Part shown: positions 23,335 to 32,561 of the stretch, piece by piece
Numbering within the stretch: position 1 is the first letter of the stretch
Layout of the letters: every line of letters starts with the position of its first letter
From: Raffaelea ambrosiae
Lineage: Eukaryota; Ascomycota; Sordariomycetes; Ophiostomatales; Ophiostomataceae
DNA length: 64,000 bases
Direction of reading: 5' to 3'
NCBI GenBank assembly: GCA_002778195.1
Contig: PCDI01000002.1
Coordinates: forward strand, 3,919,234 to 3,983,233
Made by a program: the position numbers and the translations under genes
Notes under the pieces: generated by a model
What the model was told of the DNA's origin: nothing
The model's database searches: none
The model's input: the letters and a program-made list of their open reading frames with translations, nothing else

Positions 23335-23575
23335 GTTAATAACGTTTGTTGACAAGACGAGTTGGATTCGTTGACAACTTTGTTGCATGAATGTGGACAA
23401 TGTTGACGTTGACAATTTGACAATGTTTACACCATTTGTTAGCAAGAGTTGACAATGTGGACAAGAGTTGACAACTGACAACTGACAACTAACAACAGTC
23501 TTCAAACTATATTCCGTACTTTGTGTACTTTGTGTACCTTGTGTACTGTATGTACCTTGTGTACTTTGTAACACG
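23335..23575 (+). repeat. A/T-rich block of GTTGACAA and TTTGTGTAC short repeats
   Basis: At 23340-23495 the word TTGACAA (or a one-base variant) recurs about ten times, including three near-consecutive tgacaac copies. At 23515-23570 the word ttgtgtac recurs about five times with small changes. Composition is clearly A/T-richer than the surrounding DNA. It lies just beyond the 3' end of the aldolase gene. Confidence 0.8.
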
Positions 23576-23670
23576 TAGAATGCATGCAATTTCATAGCTG
23601 GCTCTCTCCTATCCATCGCCAGTCCGACAAGAACCATCCCCCCCCCCCCTTCTTCTCGTGCTCCCTCCTC

Positions 23671-24585
23671 TCATTTCCCCACATCAGCCTTCCCCGTCGA
23701 CTTCAGCCAGTCCATCAGCTCCTCAATCGTCTTCTGCATCGCGTCCGTCTGCTTCTCAATCATCGTCGTCAGCGGCTCCTTGGCCGCCGTGGCCTCCTGG
23801 GCCACCCGCAGGAACTCCCGGTTCATCGCCCCGTTGATGTTCATCTTGACCAGCCCGGCCTCGATGCACTGGTGCATCAGCGCCTCCTGGAAGTAGTCCT
23901 CGTGCGCGCCGTGCAGCACCAGCCGCACGCGGTCGCCCACCTGCCGGAACACCTTAGCCAGCCGCGGCCAGTCCAGCTGCGGGCCCGTGTGCTTGGGGTA
24001 CTGGCCGTGCACGTTGCCAAAGGCCGGCGCCAGCCAGTCGATGCCCAGGTCGACAAACTCCTCCGCCTGCTCCGGCGTCGTCAGAATCTCCTCCATGTCC
24101 GCCGTGTCGGCCACGCCGTCCTCGCCGCCGTTGATGCGGCCCGGCTCGCACTCCGTCACGATGCCGCGCTCGTTGCAGTACGCCACCAGCTCGCGGCTCA
24201 GCCGCATGTTCTCGGCGCGCTCGTAGTGGCTCATGTCCACCATGATGCCGTCGAAGCCGCCCAGGTCCGCCGCCCGCCGGATCATCTCCGGCGACTGCGC
24301 GTGGTCCATGTGCACGCCAATGGGCACGGTGGCCTGGTCCGCCGCCTCGGCCGCCGCGTGCAGCATCACCCCGTCGGCGTACTCGATCGCCCAGGGAAAC
24401 AGCTGGATCAGCGCCGGCGAGCGCTTGGCCTCGGCCGCCCGCACGGTGGCCAGGATGCCCTCGAGGTTGTAGCAGCAGACGGCCACGACGGCGTACTTGC
24501 CCTCAAAGGCATCGTCGACGATCTTCTTGGCGCGGTTGTTCTTGAGCTTCTCGAGCGCCTCGGGAGACAAGTTCTTGGCAGGCAT
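23671..24585 (-). CDS. Class II (zinc-type) ketose-bisphosphate aldolase-fold protein, atypical phosphate site
   Basis: Intronless, 304 residues, the length of the GatY/KbaY and FbaA families. Class II aldolases use Zn2+ to cleave ketose (bis)phosphates. Visible family motifs: HMDHAQ with the catalytic Asp and a zinc His, the EPGRINGGEDG loop, a second zinc His in GNVHGQY, and the third in LVLHGAHE. Where bacterial GatY/KbaY has LHGAS and NVATE around the substrate phosphate, this protein reads LHGAHE and NINGAM, so the usual Ser and Thr are His and Gly. The metal site looks intact but substrate preference may differ. The start ATG at 24585 follows a purine-poor leader and gives a typical N-terminus. 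It lies between the Zn2Cys6 gene and the sugar transporter on the same strand. True fructose-bisphosphate aldolase of glycolysis is unlikely for this divergent form. Confidence 0.82.
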   Translation of the reverse strand: MPAKNLSPEALEKLKNNRAKKIVDDAFEGKYAVVAVCCYNLEGILATVRAAEAKRSPALIQLFPWAIEYADGVMLHAAAEAADQATVPIGVHMDHAQSPEMIRRAADLGGFDGIMVDMSHYERAENMRLSRELVAYCNERGIVTECEPGRINGGEDGVADTADMEEILTTPEQAEEFVDLGIDWLAPAFGNVHGQYPKHTGPQLDWPRLAKVFRQVGDRVRLVLHGAHEDYFQEALMHQCIEAGLVKMNINGAMNREFLRVAQEATAAKEPLTTMIEKQTDAMQKTIEELMDWLKSTGKADVGK

Positions 24586-25260
24586 GGTTGGCAGAGCGAG
24601 TGGGCGAGTGCGAGTGGGCAGGCGGGTGAGCAGAAAGGAATGAGGCGGTTTGGAATGTTGGCTGAGTTCGGGTTGGACGTTGGGAGAGACGCGAAGGACG
24701 GGAGGAATCCTAGACGTGGACTGTTGATGGAACGGGTCGGACTGATTGCACGGAGGAAACTGATCGAATGGATGAAAACCAACACGGGACCGAGAACTGG
24801 CCGGTTTGTCGTCTTCAACCTTTGTAAATCAGTCTCCACCAAAGAAACACCACCCATTTGCAATATCTCGCGAGATGCGGTACCGGCAAAACAAGGTTGC
24901 CCCCTCTCCAAAAAGCCAGGTGGAGTCATATGCAATCGCCGGAAAACGCGCCCGCTCAGGGAAAACGGCGCATCTTTCCAGCGAGACGGTAGCTATCGTA
25001 GATCTCGGCTGGTGCTATGCCGGTGGCGTTTTCTATTTTCAGAGTTGCAAAAGCCTTTCACAGAGTTTGTAGCACAACGTGTTTGTTTCATTCTCATGAC
25101 CACGAAGGACAGCTATTAGATGCAACCAATCTGGGGGGTACAAATCTCAGGTACAAGTCAACGGATGGAAACAGGTGGTACAAAAAGGAGGAGTCGAATA
25201 TTGGACATTTCCTCATAGGCAAGCTTCAACCAAACGGTTTCTCACACAGGCCAACCGTGC
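24586..25260. promoter_or_regulatory. Promoter of the aldolase-fold gene and 3' end of the sugar transporter
   Basis: About 675 bases, same-strand spacer. The first 50 bases upstream of the ATG are rich in gagtgggcgag-type words. No gene recognised. Confidence 0.45.
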
Positions 25261-27497
25261 TTAAACGACTTCGGCGTGTTCCCGGCCAATGCCAGCCTTG
25301 CCCTCCATGGCCAGCTCCTCGGCAGCCACCTCGTTCTCGTCGACCTCCACGACCTTGTCTCCGAAAGCGGCAGCAACTTCTTCGAGAGTCTTTTGCTTTG
25401 TTTCCCTTTTTGGGAGGTGTTAGATGCTGGGCTCTGTGGGTTCAAATCACGAGTGGCAAAGGCAACTCACGGATAGTAAAAGTAGATCAGACACAGCCAG
25501 ACGGCGGCGCATCCGACAAAGACGTAGTAGTAGTTCTCATGAATGTTGGCAAAAGCACTGGGACCAGCCTCGGTAACTGTTGGATTGTCAGCCTCTGCGT
25601 GGCATCCGTCCAAGTTGATTTAGGAAGGCAAAAAAAAAAAGGAAAAAGAAAAAGAAAAAAACATACTCGCAACATTCACAATGTAGTGTGCAGCGGCTGC
25701 CGTGCCCATGATACGGCTGCGAATGGCCATGGGCAGAATCTCGGCGCCGTACAGCCACGTGGTGCTGTTCAGCATGCCGTCTATCGGGTGAAGAGGGAGT
25801 CAGGTCTCAGCCACAATGCAGTATTCCATTGCAGGAACGAGGGCGTTGCAACGTACAATAGGATACAGCAAAGAGATAGACACCCAGGATGGCGAATCCT
25901 TTGCCGACTCGGTTCTCGGTATTTTGGAATTCGTGTTGCATGACAGATGCGTAGATTTCAGACACGATGATGCACGAGACGCCAAATAGAAGCATACTGG
26001 GGCCGTGTCAGTACGGCCAAGGCAAAACATTCCATGGAAGGCCGGCTTACTTTCGGCGACCCCAACGGTCAGGTAGCAAGTAGGTGGCAAGGAGGTTGGA
26101 CAGGAAGGCACAAGTGCCCCAAACAGAGGCCAGGCAGAGGATCGTCTGGGCTGTGATACCGAGAGACTTGTAGAGACTCGCTAGAAGATGTTAGTGATGT
26201 TGCCGCTGCTTACGATGTCACCACGTATACGAACTTTGGTAGTACTACGAGTGTTAGTATGAAAAGAAAAAGAGACAATCGAGTGAGCGAAGTGAGCGAG
26301 GAAGGAAAAGAAAGAAGGAGACAATCGAGTGAGCGAAGCGAGCGAGGAAAGAAAAAAAAAGAAAAATACCTGAATCACATTCACACCCGTCAAGCTCGTA
26401 AACATCTGTACCGTGATGCTCACCAACGCCCGGCGCCGGTACAGCTGAAAGATCTCGCGGTACGACAGCTCACGCTCCTTCTCGAACTGGATCTGGCGAC
26501 GCATCAGGCTGAACTCCTCCATGACCTCGTGCGAGTGCAGGTCGCTGCGGATGCGGATGAAGTGCTTGCGGGCCTCGTCGATCTTGCCCTTTTGGATCAG
26601 CTGACGCGGCGAGTGCGGCATGAACGTGACCAGGCCGGTAAACAGGATGATGCCAAAGGGAATCTGGATGCCGAGCGGGAGGCGCCACTGGATCTGGCCG
26701 TAGGGAGCAAAGCCGCAGGCATAGCCGACCCAGTTGGACACCATGGTGCCCAGGGCAATGCCGATGCCGGAGAGGCCGCCGATGAAGCCGCGGCTCTTGG
26801 GTGGGCTGATCTCGGTGAGGTAGACGGGGACGGTGCCGCTCAGGGCGCTGGGCTGTCAGAGGAGCGGCTCCATGACAAGGGGCACGAAAACGCGGAAGGA
26901 AATAGAAATCCATACCCAATGGCAATGCCGGTGATGCCGCGACCGGCAAGCAACATGCCAATGGTGACCGATGCCGTCTGGATGGTCGTCCCGATGGTGA
27001 CAACGACACAGGCACACTGCATGAAGCGAAGACGGCCGAGCCTGTCGGCGATCAGGATCTGGCTGATGGCGCCGACCGCCTCGCCGGCGATGTAGATGGC
27101 GACAACCTGGAGAGTCAGAACGGCCTACTCACTACTGCCTACTCCGGCGTACAGTCAACTCACAGCTCCGGTCAAGCCATTGGACGGATGGTGCATGTAT
27201 TCAATCCAGCTCTGATGGGCGATGGCTGCGGGCGGTCAACAGACAGCTGGTCAGTGACACAGGGACAAGCGACGAGCCACAAGGAGTGCAAAAAAAAGGG
27301 ACGACGGCATGGGGAACGCACTGGTTGTCGCGATGCCGGTATCGAATCCCTGGGGGTGGCCACGCGAGTTAATCTATGGTCTGCTCCTTTGGCGGGACGG
27401 CGAAATGCAACAGCCAACGTACAAACAGGAACGACCCGAGAGACGCAAACAGGGCAATGCCCAAGACGTACAGGTCCTTTCTCCCGATGATCATCAT
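25261..27497 (-). CDS. Sugar transporter of the major facilitator superfamily (Sugar_tr), 11 exons
   Basis: Eleven exons restore 492 residues: complement of 27423..27497, 27322..27349, 27164..27225, 26916..27106, 26370..26847, 26235..26244, 26051..26180, 25857..25996, 25667..25780, 25471..25576 and 25261..25405. All phases close. Hallmarks of proton-coupled sugar carriers: GFDTGIA in segment 1, DRLGRLR between segments 2 and 3, VPVYLTEISPPKSRG, the QYYQTS motif in segment 7, DRWGRR between 8 and 9, and the PET-type motif (PETKQKTLEEV) after segment 12. Exon 6 is only 10 nt and codes YYQ plus one base, between two introns with CTAAC/ACTAAC branch sites. The ATG at 27497 is preferred over longer in-frame reading because it has a good ACC context. 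Substrate is unknown. Two GCGGGG sites lie about 500 bases upstream. Confidence 0.9.
26272..26353 (+). repeat. 46-bp tandem duplication inside a sugar-transporter intron
   Basis: Two copies beginning at 26272 and 26318 (gagacaatcgagtgagcgaa...) differ at very few positions. They lie in the 125-nt intron just before the 10-nt exon and account for most of its length. Confidence 0.85.
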
Positions 27498-27986
27498 GGT
27501 GGAGTTCTTTGCTTGATGAGCCGACTGGGAAAAGACAAGAAGATGAACAAGGGAGACGGCAATGTGGCAATGCACGACAACGAAAGACACAAAGGCCAAC
27601 AATGGATGGCGGTAGGGCAGGATTCAAATCAGGAATCTACATGTACAGAGAACTGGAAAGACGAGACGGCCTGCGTTCTCGGGGAGGAGGCCCATCGCAC
27701 AGTACAGCCCCAGGGCACTTGGCACGAGGAGCACTACGATCTGACCAACATGAGCCACGATGTAGGCAGCATACCGGCAGCATACCGGCAGCATACAGGC
27801 AAGAAACAGCCAGGGTCGCAGGCGGCAACACACCGGAAAATAAGACGGCAAGACAGCGAACTGTTCGGCCGGGCGGCAGCCATATGCCATGTGCATGCTG
27901 CGATGGCGCTCAAAGAGCCGAAAACCAAGGCAGATGTGACGAGCTGATGGGAACGAGCAGATGGGAACGAGCGAGAGGGGGGACGG

Positions 27987-28005
27987 GCGGGGACGACGGG
28001 CGGGG
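27987..28005 (+). promoter_or_regulatory. Two putative CreA/CRE-1 sites (GCGGGG) upstream of the sugar transporter
   Basis: GCGGGG occurs at 27987-27992 and again at 28000-28005, matching the SYGGRG consensus of the carbon-catabolite repressor. Paired sites are the usual functional arrangement. They lie about 500 bases before the transporter ATG. The surrounding DNA is G-rich, so chance occurrence is possible. Confidence 0.35.
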
Positions 28006-28720
28006 AGGGGGGATGTGCCTTCCAAATACTTTGTACACAGGAGTTAACTAGTAGTTAGTTGTTCAACCCTCTGCAACGGAGACACAAAAGCTTCCCCACA
28101 ATCCACTAACAACTTTTTGCGCTGCAGCGGCCGCTGTGGCTGCAACAGCCAAAATGGAGAAGCTTCTCCGCTATTCCTCCATCCACCTAAGCCCTAAATC
28201 GGCCACAAACCCTCCCCCCACATAGAGCTAACAACGACCCAAACTTGGCACCTGTTTGGCGGGCTAAAGAATCACCGGTCTGGGGTTTCCCCATGGAGAA
28301 AGACTATTACAGGGTGCATCAACGTTCTGTATCGCAGCATTACAGGGAGTGGCCAGGCGGGGAGGTCCCACTGAAGAGAGATTGTCACCCCTTTTTTTTT
28401 CTTGGACTCGCCACCCTTGGGTGTCATGCAACACACACTTACAAACAGCGGAAATAACACTGGCAAGCAACGGAAACAACGTCTTGTCCACCTTGCAGGC
28501 TGACAAGCAGGGTGAAAAACAGGGTGTCGAACAGGGTGTCCCGCAGAGGCCAACCCATGTATATGTAAGGGCCACCGTAGCCGCTCGGCCAGGAGGAAGT
28601 GACACAAGAAGGGCGGTTTGGCAGTCTAGAATGGGGGGGAACGGATCACAAGACGTCGGGGTTTGGTCCGAGATCAGGCCAGGCCGCGCGGGAGTGGGCA
28701 CCGAGGCACGATGTCACAGG

Positions 28721-28790
28721 GTAGTGATGAGAGGAAGGAAGATGGAGAAAGACGGGGTAGTGATGAGAGGAAGGAAGATGGAGAAAGAGG
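28721..28790 (+). repeat. 36-bp tandem duplication
   Basis: Two near-perfect copies starting at 28721 and 28757 (gtagtgatgagaggaaggaa...). No gene context. Confidence 0.9.
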
Positions 28791-29761
28791 AGGTGTCCAA
28801 TCGAAGGGAACGTATCTCTTTGTACATGTCTCCTTTCTCATGAGCTCCATGATTGGTTCTCGTAGAGGGCCGTGTCCGGGGTAGGCACCCGCGCCCTCTC
28901 CTCTCTCGTGAGCAGTCTCTTACACCGTATGTTGCTATTGGTAACCATGGTACTTGTGGGATTTCGATGGTTTTCGTATACTGACTGCATGCAGTATGGC
29001 TGCATCCCATGCTGCATCGCGTGCAAACTCCGCCAGACCAGTACCGCCGTCGTCCGCCACACCCAGCTGCCGGGACGACTCGTCAAACGGTTCCCGGCAC
29101 AGGATGTGTCCCACATGGCCCTCGTGTGCGTCCACACCAGCTGCTCAAAAGGGTGGATGGGATAGGGACTCTTGCCTGGGCTGCTGCTCAAGCGGGCCAT
29201 GCGCATCAGGACAACAATCGCTTCCTGCACTGGCTCGGGCAGAGGGAGCGGCCCTGTCTCCCAGCCTGTGAGGGTGGTCTCCAAGATGTGGGAGTCTTGA
29301 AAGAAAAATAAGGGAAACAGCCGACTGTGCAGCCATGGATGCTGGCATGTGCCCTCGTAAGATGTACGCAAGGCTGCAAGGCTGAAAGGGGGTTTTGGGG
29401 GGGGGGGGGGATCTCATAGTATCAGGCTCCGCTTCTTGGCGTCGACTCGGCATGGTATCAGTGGCGTCCGCAGGCGCAATGCCAGGAAAGCTTAACTTTG
29501 AAATTCAAAAGACACAATGGGGGTTGGTGCGGTACCATTTGTCACAATCGTACTAGGAATCAATCAATAGCTATGCAATGTACAAAAGAAGAATGCAAAC
29601 ATTGAAACGCCGTGGCAATCTGCAAGAATGACGGAACAAGAAGCAGACCAATGGCCAATACAGTCACTAGCCAGTGACGGAAACGTGTTCCCTCTCACGA
29701 ACCAGACAAGTGCATTGCGATACCTGCTTCAGCGCATGTTTTGTTGTCTGGTTCATCCTCC

Positions 29762-30037
29762 TCAACAACCGCCGCCGCCGCCACCACCACCTGCCATGAC
29801 GCCAGCGGCGCTGGTCGCAGCTATCACTCCGTTACGACGCCTCCTTGCACGCCGGCGCGCCTTGTACGCCGCCTCTCTGTCGTATCTCGTACTGCCATAG
29901 GGCCTCTCATACGCGTCGTCGCACGATGACTGGGGGAGAAGAGTGTGAGCAGAGGACAAGAAAACATTGCCGGCAACCCAACCATGACAAGCGAGGAGCA
30001 AGACGGTAGAAGAAACACTTACAAAGCAGTTGCCCAT
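29762..30037 (-). CDS. Small MGNCF protein A, predicted dual-acylated (paralogue 1)
   Basis: Two exons, complement(30023..30037) and complement(29762..29929), intron 93 nt (GTAAGT...CCCCAG), 60 residues. Exon 1 codes exactly MGNCF. Gly2 fits N-myristoylation and Cys4 fits palmitoylation, a pairing used to fix small proteins to the plasma membrane. The rest is SSCDDAYERPYGSTRYD, a strongly basic stretch rich in Arg, then an Ala/Gly tail ending in a glycine run and a final Cys. No known family is recognised. The call rests on clean splice sites, on the matching architecture of the second MGNCF gene 1.7 kb away, and on a shared TATA-containing promoter block. Function is unknown. Confidence 0.6.
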   Translation of the reverse strand: MGNCFVSVSSTVLLLACHGWVAGNVFLSSAHTLLPQSSCDDAYERPYGSTRYDREAAYKARRRARRRRNGVIAATSAAGVMAGGGGGGGGC

Positions 30038-30177
30038 GGTTGCAGGATGTGTTCTTTGGTCTCTTTTTTTTTGGTTTGATTTGTTAGTATTGCCGTGTGC
30101 TTGTGTGATGGGGGGTTGATTGTTCTTGGTCCTGGTTGTTCTTGGCCTTCTGCAAGACATCTCCAGAAAGAAGGCAA

Positions 30178-30197
30178 CATCTCTCGGTTTTAAATAC
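30178..30197 (-). promoter_or_regulatory. TATA-containing promoter block of MGNCF gene A
   Basis: Plus-strand catctctcggttttaaatac matches 18 of 20 positions with 31837-31856 upstream of gene B. On the coding strand this gives a TATTTAAA box about 150 bases before the ATG. Confidence 0.6.
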
Positions 30198-30805
30198 CCC
30201 ATGCCACAGGCACCACCAGTTTCTAAAAACAGAACTGACGACAATTTGGCTTCGAGACCGCCTCAGGCTGTGACTGCGTAGATTATGTCTAGAAGTTGAC
30301 CAGGTGGGCAAGCAAGGCATCACCAGCAAATATTGTGGAGTAGCAGAAAGCAGTGCCACGCCAAGCCCTTGTATGCGAGATACGAACCCCCCTGTCCTGC
30401 ATTATTTTTATCTTGTTCTACCCGCCTTTCTAGAAGGTAGGCCTGGCACGCGAGCAAAATGTGTGGCAGGAGGCTGTGGCTGTGAAAAGGTGGCTAGTTG
30501 GTCGATCGGCGCTGCAGCTTCACCGAACACCCCAAACCAAAAGCACGTTGTAGCCTAGCCAGCAGATATCATGGAGACTCTCGGGCAGGGGCTTTGCCCA
30601 GTGAAGTAGGTAGTTCGGCAAGCGATGGCCTGCGCAGGTTGTAATGAAAGACGCGATACTGGTCGACATGGTAGGGGGATCACAGAGTCTTGGGGCTGTT
30701 GAGCAGAGTCCATAGCAATACTAGAGTTGCCGATTTTGTCTGTCCTGTGTCTACAGAAGTATTCAACTTGTCACAATTGTCGCCTGCCACAGTTTTCTCA
30801 CGTTT

Positions 30806-30967
30806 TCATCCTCTCTCACGGAGCCATTCATATTCGGGCAGCTCCTTGGCCGTGCCTCGCCTCGAGGGATTCCACTGGAGCATCTTCTGCATCATGACCG
30901 CGATCCCCTCCAGCCTATGGTCCAGCCTCGGGAGCGTTATGCTCTGCGGGATGAGAACATCGTCTCG
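30806..30967 (-). pseudogene. Truncated 3' end of a protein kinase (SRPK-like C-lobe)
   Basis: The minus strand codes about 53 residues ending at a TGA (30806-30808). They read DDVLIPQSITLPRLDHRLEG, then MMQKMLQWNPSRRGTAKEL and EYEWLRERG. This is the last part of a eukaryotic kinase domain: the conserved Arg of subdomain XI in WNPSRRGTAKEL and the terminal helix. SRPK-like kinases of fungi end in this style. No preceding kinase subdomains (DFG, HRD, glycine loop) can be found upstream within the window, so this is a 5'-truncated copy. It lies between the two MGNCF genes on the same strand. Confidence 0.55.
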
Positions 30968-31141
30968 GTATTGTTCTCGCATGGGCGAAGACAAGCAAAC
31001 CACGAGCAACGCGGTCACGCTGAAGCAGATAAAAGACCTTGCATTGAAAATCGTCGGCCGCTCAAAGCTGCAAAAATAAAAATAAAAAAGTTTCCCTGTA
31101 TTTCTCGCCTGGACAGAGAAATCGAATAGCCCATCGCACAC

Positions 31142-31438
31142 TCAGTCGCCGCCGCCGCCACCGCCGCCACCGCTATCACCGCCGCCGCCGCCGCCGCTGT
31201 CGCCGCCACCACCACCACCGCCGCCGCCGCCGTAACTGCCGCCGCCGTGACTGCCGCCGCCGTAACTGCCGCTGCTGGTCGTTGTCGTCGCAGCAGCGAA
31301 GTTGCTGTCGTGGCCGTGGACGTATGCGGGCTTGTGGTGCGGGCTGCTCCTCTCGTCGCCACACCGAGGAGGCTCGTTGCCGGCCGCCATGAAGGCGTAG
31401 TTGTTGGCGGTGACGCTGGCGTTGTTGCTGCCGCCTGT

Positions 31439-31472
<34 letters not shown>

Positions 31473-31729
31473 GTCTTTCTGGGTTTGGCTGCCGGCTGGC
31501 GTGCGTGGGAGGGGACGGCGGCGGGCGGTTTCTCCGCACCCGACAGCCGCTCACGGGCTGTGTCCTCGTGGGCCGTGTCCTTTTGTTCTTGCGCCGGCTG
31601 CTTGTTCTTCGCCTCCTTGCGCCTCTGTACGGAAGACTGCCGGGAAGATGTCAGCGTCCACGGATCACTCTGGACAGGGGAAAGCATTTGGTGAGTCGTG
31701 GGAGTGGCACGTACAAAGCAGTTGCCCAT
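31142..31729 (-). CDS. MGNCF protein B, predicted dual-acylated, glycine-rich tail (paralogue 2)
   Basis: Two exons, complement(31715..31729) and complement(31142..31669), intron 45 nt (GTACGT...TGTCCAG), 180 residues. As in gene A, exon 1 is exactly MGNCF and the intron is phase 0. Exon 2 codes a hydrophilic Lys/Glu/Gln-rich stretch, a glycine run of about 11 (GGC array near 31438-31471), a central segment (NNASVTANNYAFMAAGNEPP), and a Gly/Ser/Asp tail from a second GGC/CCG array (31144-31265). Gly2 and Cys4 suggest myristoylation plus palmitoylation. The tail is almost pure simple repeat and will vary between strains. No family is recognised. Apart from MGNCF and the promoter, similarity to gene A is confined to composition. 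Confidence 0.6.
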
Positions 31730-32561
31730 TGTTGCGGTTGACAAGGTGACTGTTCACTGTGGTTGCTGTCACGATCGAACCAAGGCTACTACTGGGCTTG
31801 GTTGTCTCAACCCACGAGCAAACGCAGCTTGTCTAGCATCTCTCAGGTTTAAATACTTCCCGGGCTCTCCTCCTGGATACCGTCTCATGACCTCTAGCAC
31901 GCCATCACCAGGCCCGAGGCATTCTTGAGCATGGCATCTGAAGCGGGCCTTGTCCTTGGCTAGAGCCTAGCACCCACTTAGAGTCTCGGTATTTCTGGGC
32001 GAGGCTGACAGCCTAGCTATGCAAGATGTTGGCATTCGTAATTAGTACCATTTTTTTTCACGCTACGAATGAAATGAGACAGCAAAATAGCAAACAAACT
32101 TGGTTGCTGCACTGCCTCCCGGGCATGTCTTGCTCTCTTCTTTGTAACGAGTAGCTAGAAGAAGAGAGCCACAGAATGAGATGGATGACATCACCAACAG
32201 GCTGGAAGCTGCCTTCTCAAGAGAGCCCAACCGTCGACCGAGCGCGGTTCAAGATTAGCGTGCAACCAGGGGTGATACTGCCCCGCCCCGCTATTAGCTA
32301 GTTAATAGTCTGATTTTGGGCGGTTTGGAATGGGCTCTTTTCCGTCTCCGCCTCCGGACTAGTTACGGTCTCAGATAAACAGCCTTGCAAATCTTTTTTC
32401 TGCGATCGGTCTCGAATTGCGCCCATTTTCCTTCCTCGTTGCAAAACGTGGATTGGCTATCACGAATAAAAATGCATGGTCTGGAGGAGGCAGCAGTACC
32501 AGAGCTATGTACAAAGCAACAATAGGCAATAGGCCAGTACAACACCGCCGCTCATCCCTCG
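31730..32561. other. Promoter of MGNCF gene B and 3' region of the PNGase A-like gene
   Basis: About 830 bases; contains the gene B TATA block at 31837-31856 and a short ttagctagttaatag patch near 32291-32310. The tgc(a/t)ctgcctccygggca wording near 32105-32130 resembles 1740-1765, but the match is too short to call a repeat family. No gene seen. Confidence 0.4.
31837..31856 (-). promoter_or_regulatory. TATA-containing promoter block of MGNCF gene B
   Basis: Plus-strand catctctcaggtttaaatac, 18/20 identical to the block at 30178-30197. It places TATTTAAA about 120 bases before the ATG of gene B. Confidence 0.6.

Larger units (their letters stand above)
21397..23670. other. Long upstream region of the Zn2Cys6 gene, rich in short tandem repeats
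   Basis: 2.3 kb without a credible gene. It contains an 11-bp tandem repeat near 22170-22214, a set of GGCCTGGTTTGG-type words at about 22395-22470, and an unusual A/T-rich block at 23330-23580 (listed separately). Long ORFs on either strand here have repetitive, non-protein-like translations. Such a long 5' region is typical of regulated transcription factors, but part may be 3' sequence of the aldolase gene. Confidence 0.45.
27498..29761. other. Intergenic region upstream of the sugar transporter
   Basis: 2.3 kb with no gene I can support. It contains the sugar-transporter promoter (first 600 bases), a small cataccggcag repeat near 27768-27800, a 36-bp tandem duplication at 28721-28790 and a G-run near 29397-29410. 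A minus-strand ORF at 28838-29371 has a protein-like stretch (LPEPVQEAIVVLMRMARL) but no recognisable family or splice partners. Confidence 0.4.
30038..31141. other. Spacer between the two MGNCF genes
   Basis: 1.1 kb. It holds the gene A promoter block at 30178-30197 and a truncated kinase fragment at 30806-30967. The rest shows nothing recognisable. Confidence 0.45.

Noticed and set aside
23584..25119. 511-codon + strand frame over the aldolase gene
   Set aside because: Antisense shadow of the aldolase with no recognisable motif.
25437..25455. ggttcaaatcacg, resembling a tRNA B-box
   Set aside because: It lies in an intron of the sugar transporter, with no A-box, acceptor stem or anticodon arm at proper spacing.
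28838..29371. Minus-strand ORF with a protein-like stretch (LPEPVQEAIVVLMRMARL)
   Set aside because: No family recognised, no convincing introns, and the adjoining sequence drifts into non-protein-like composition.
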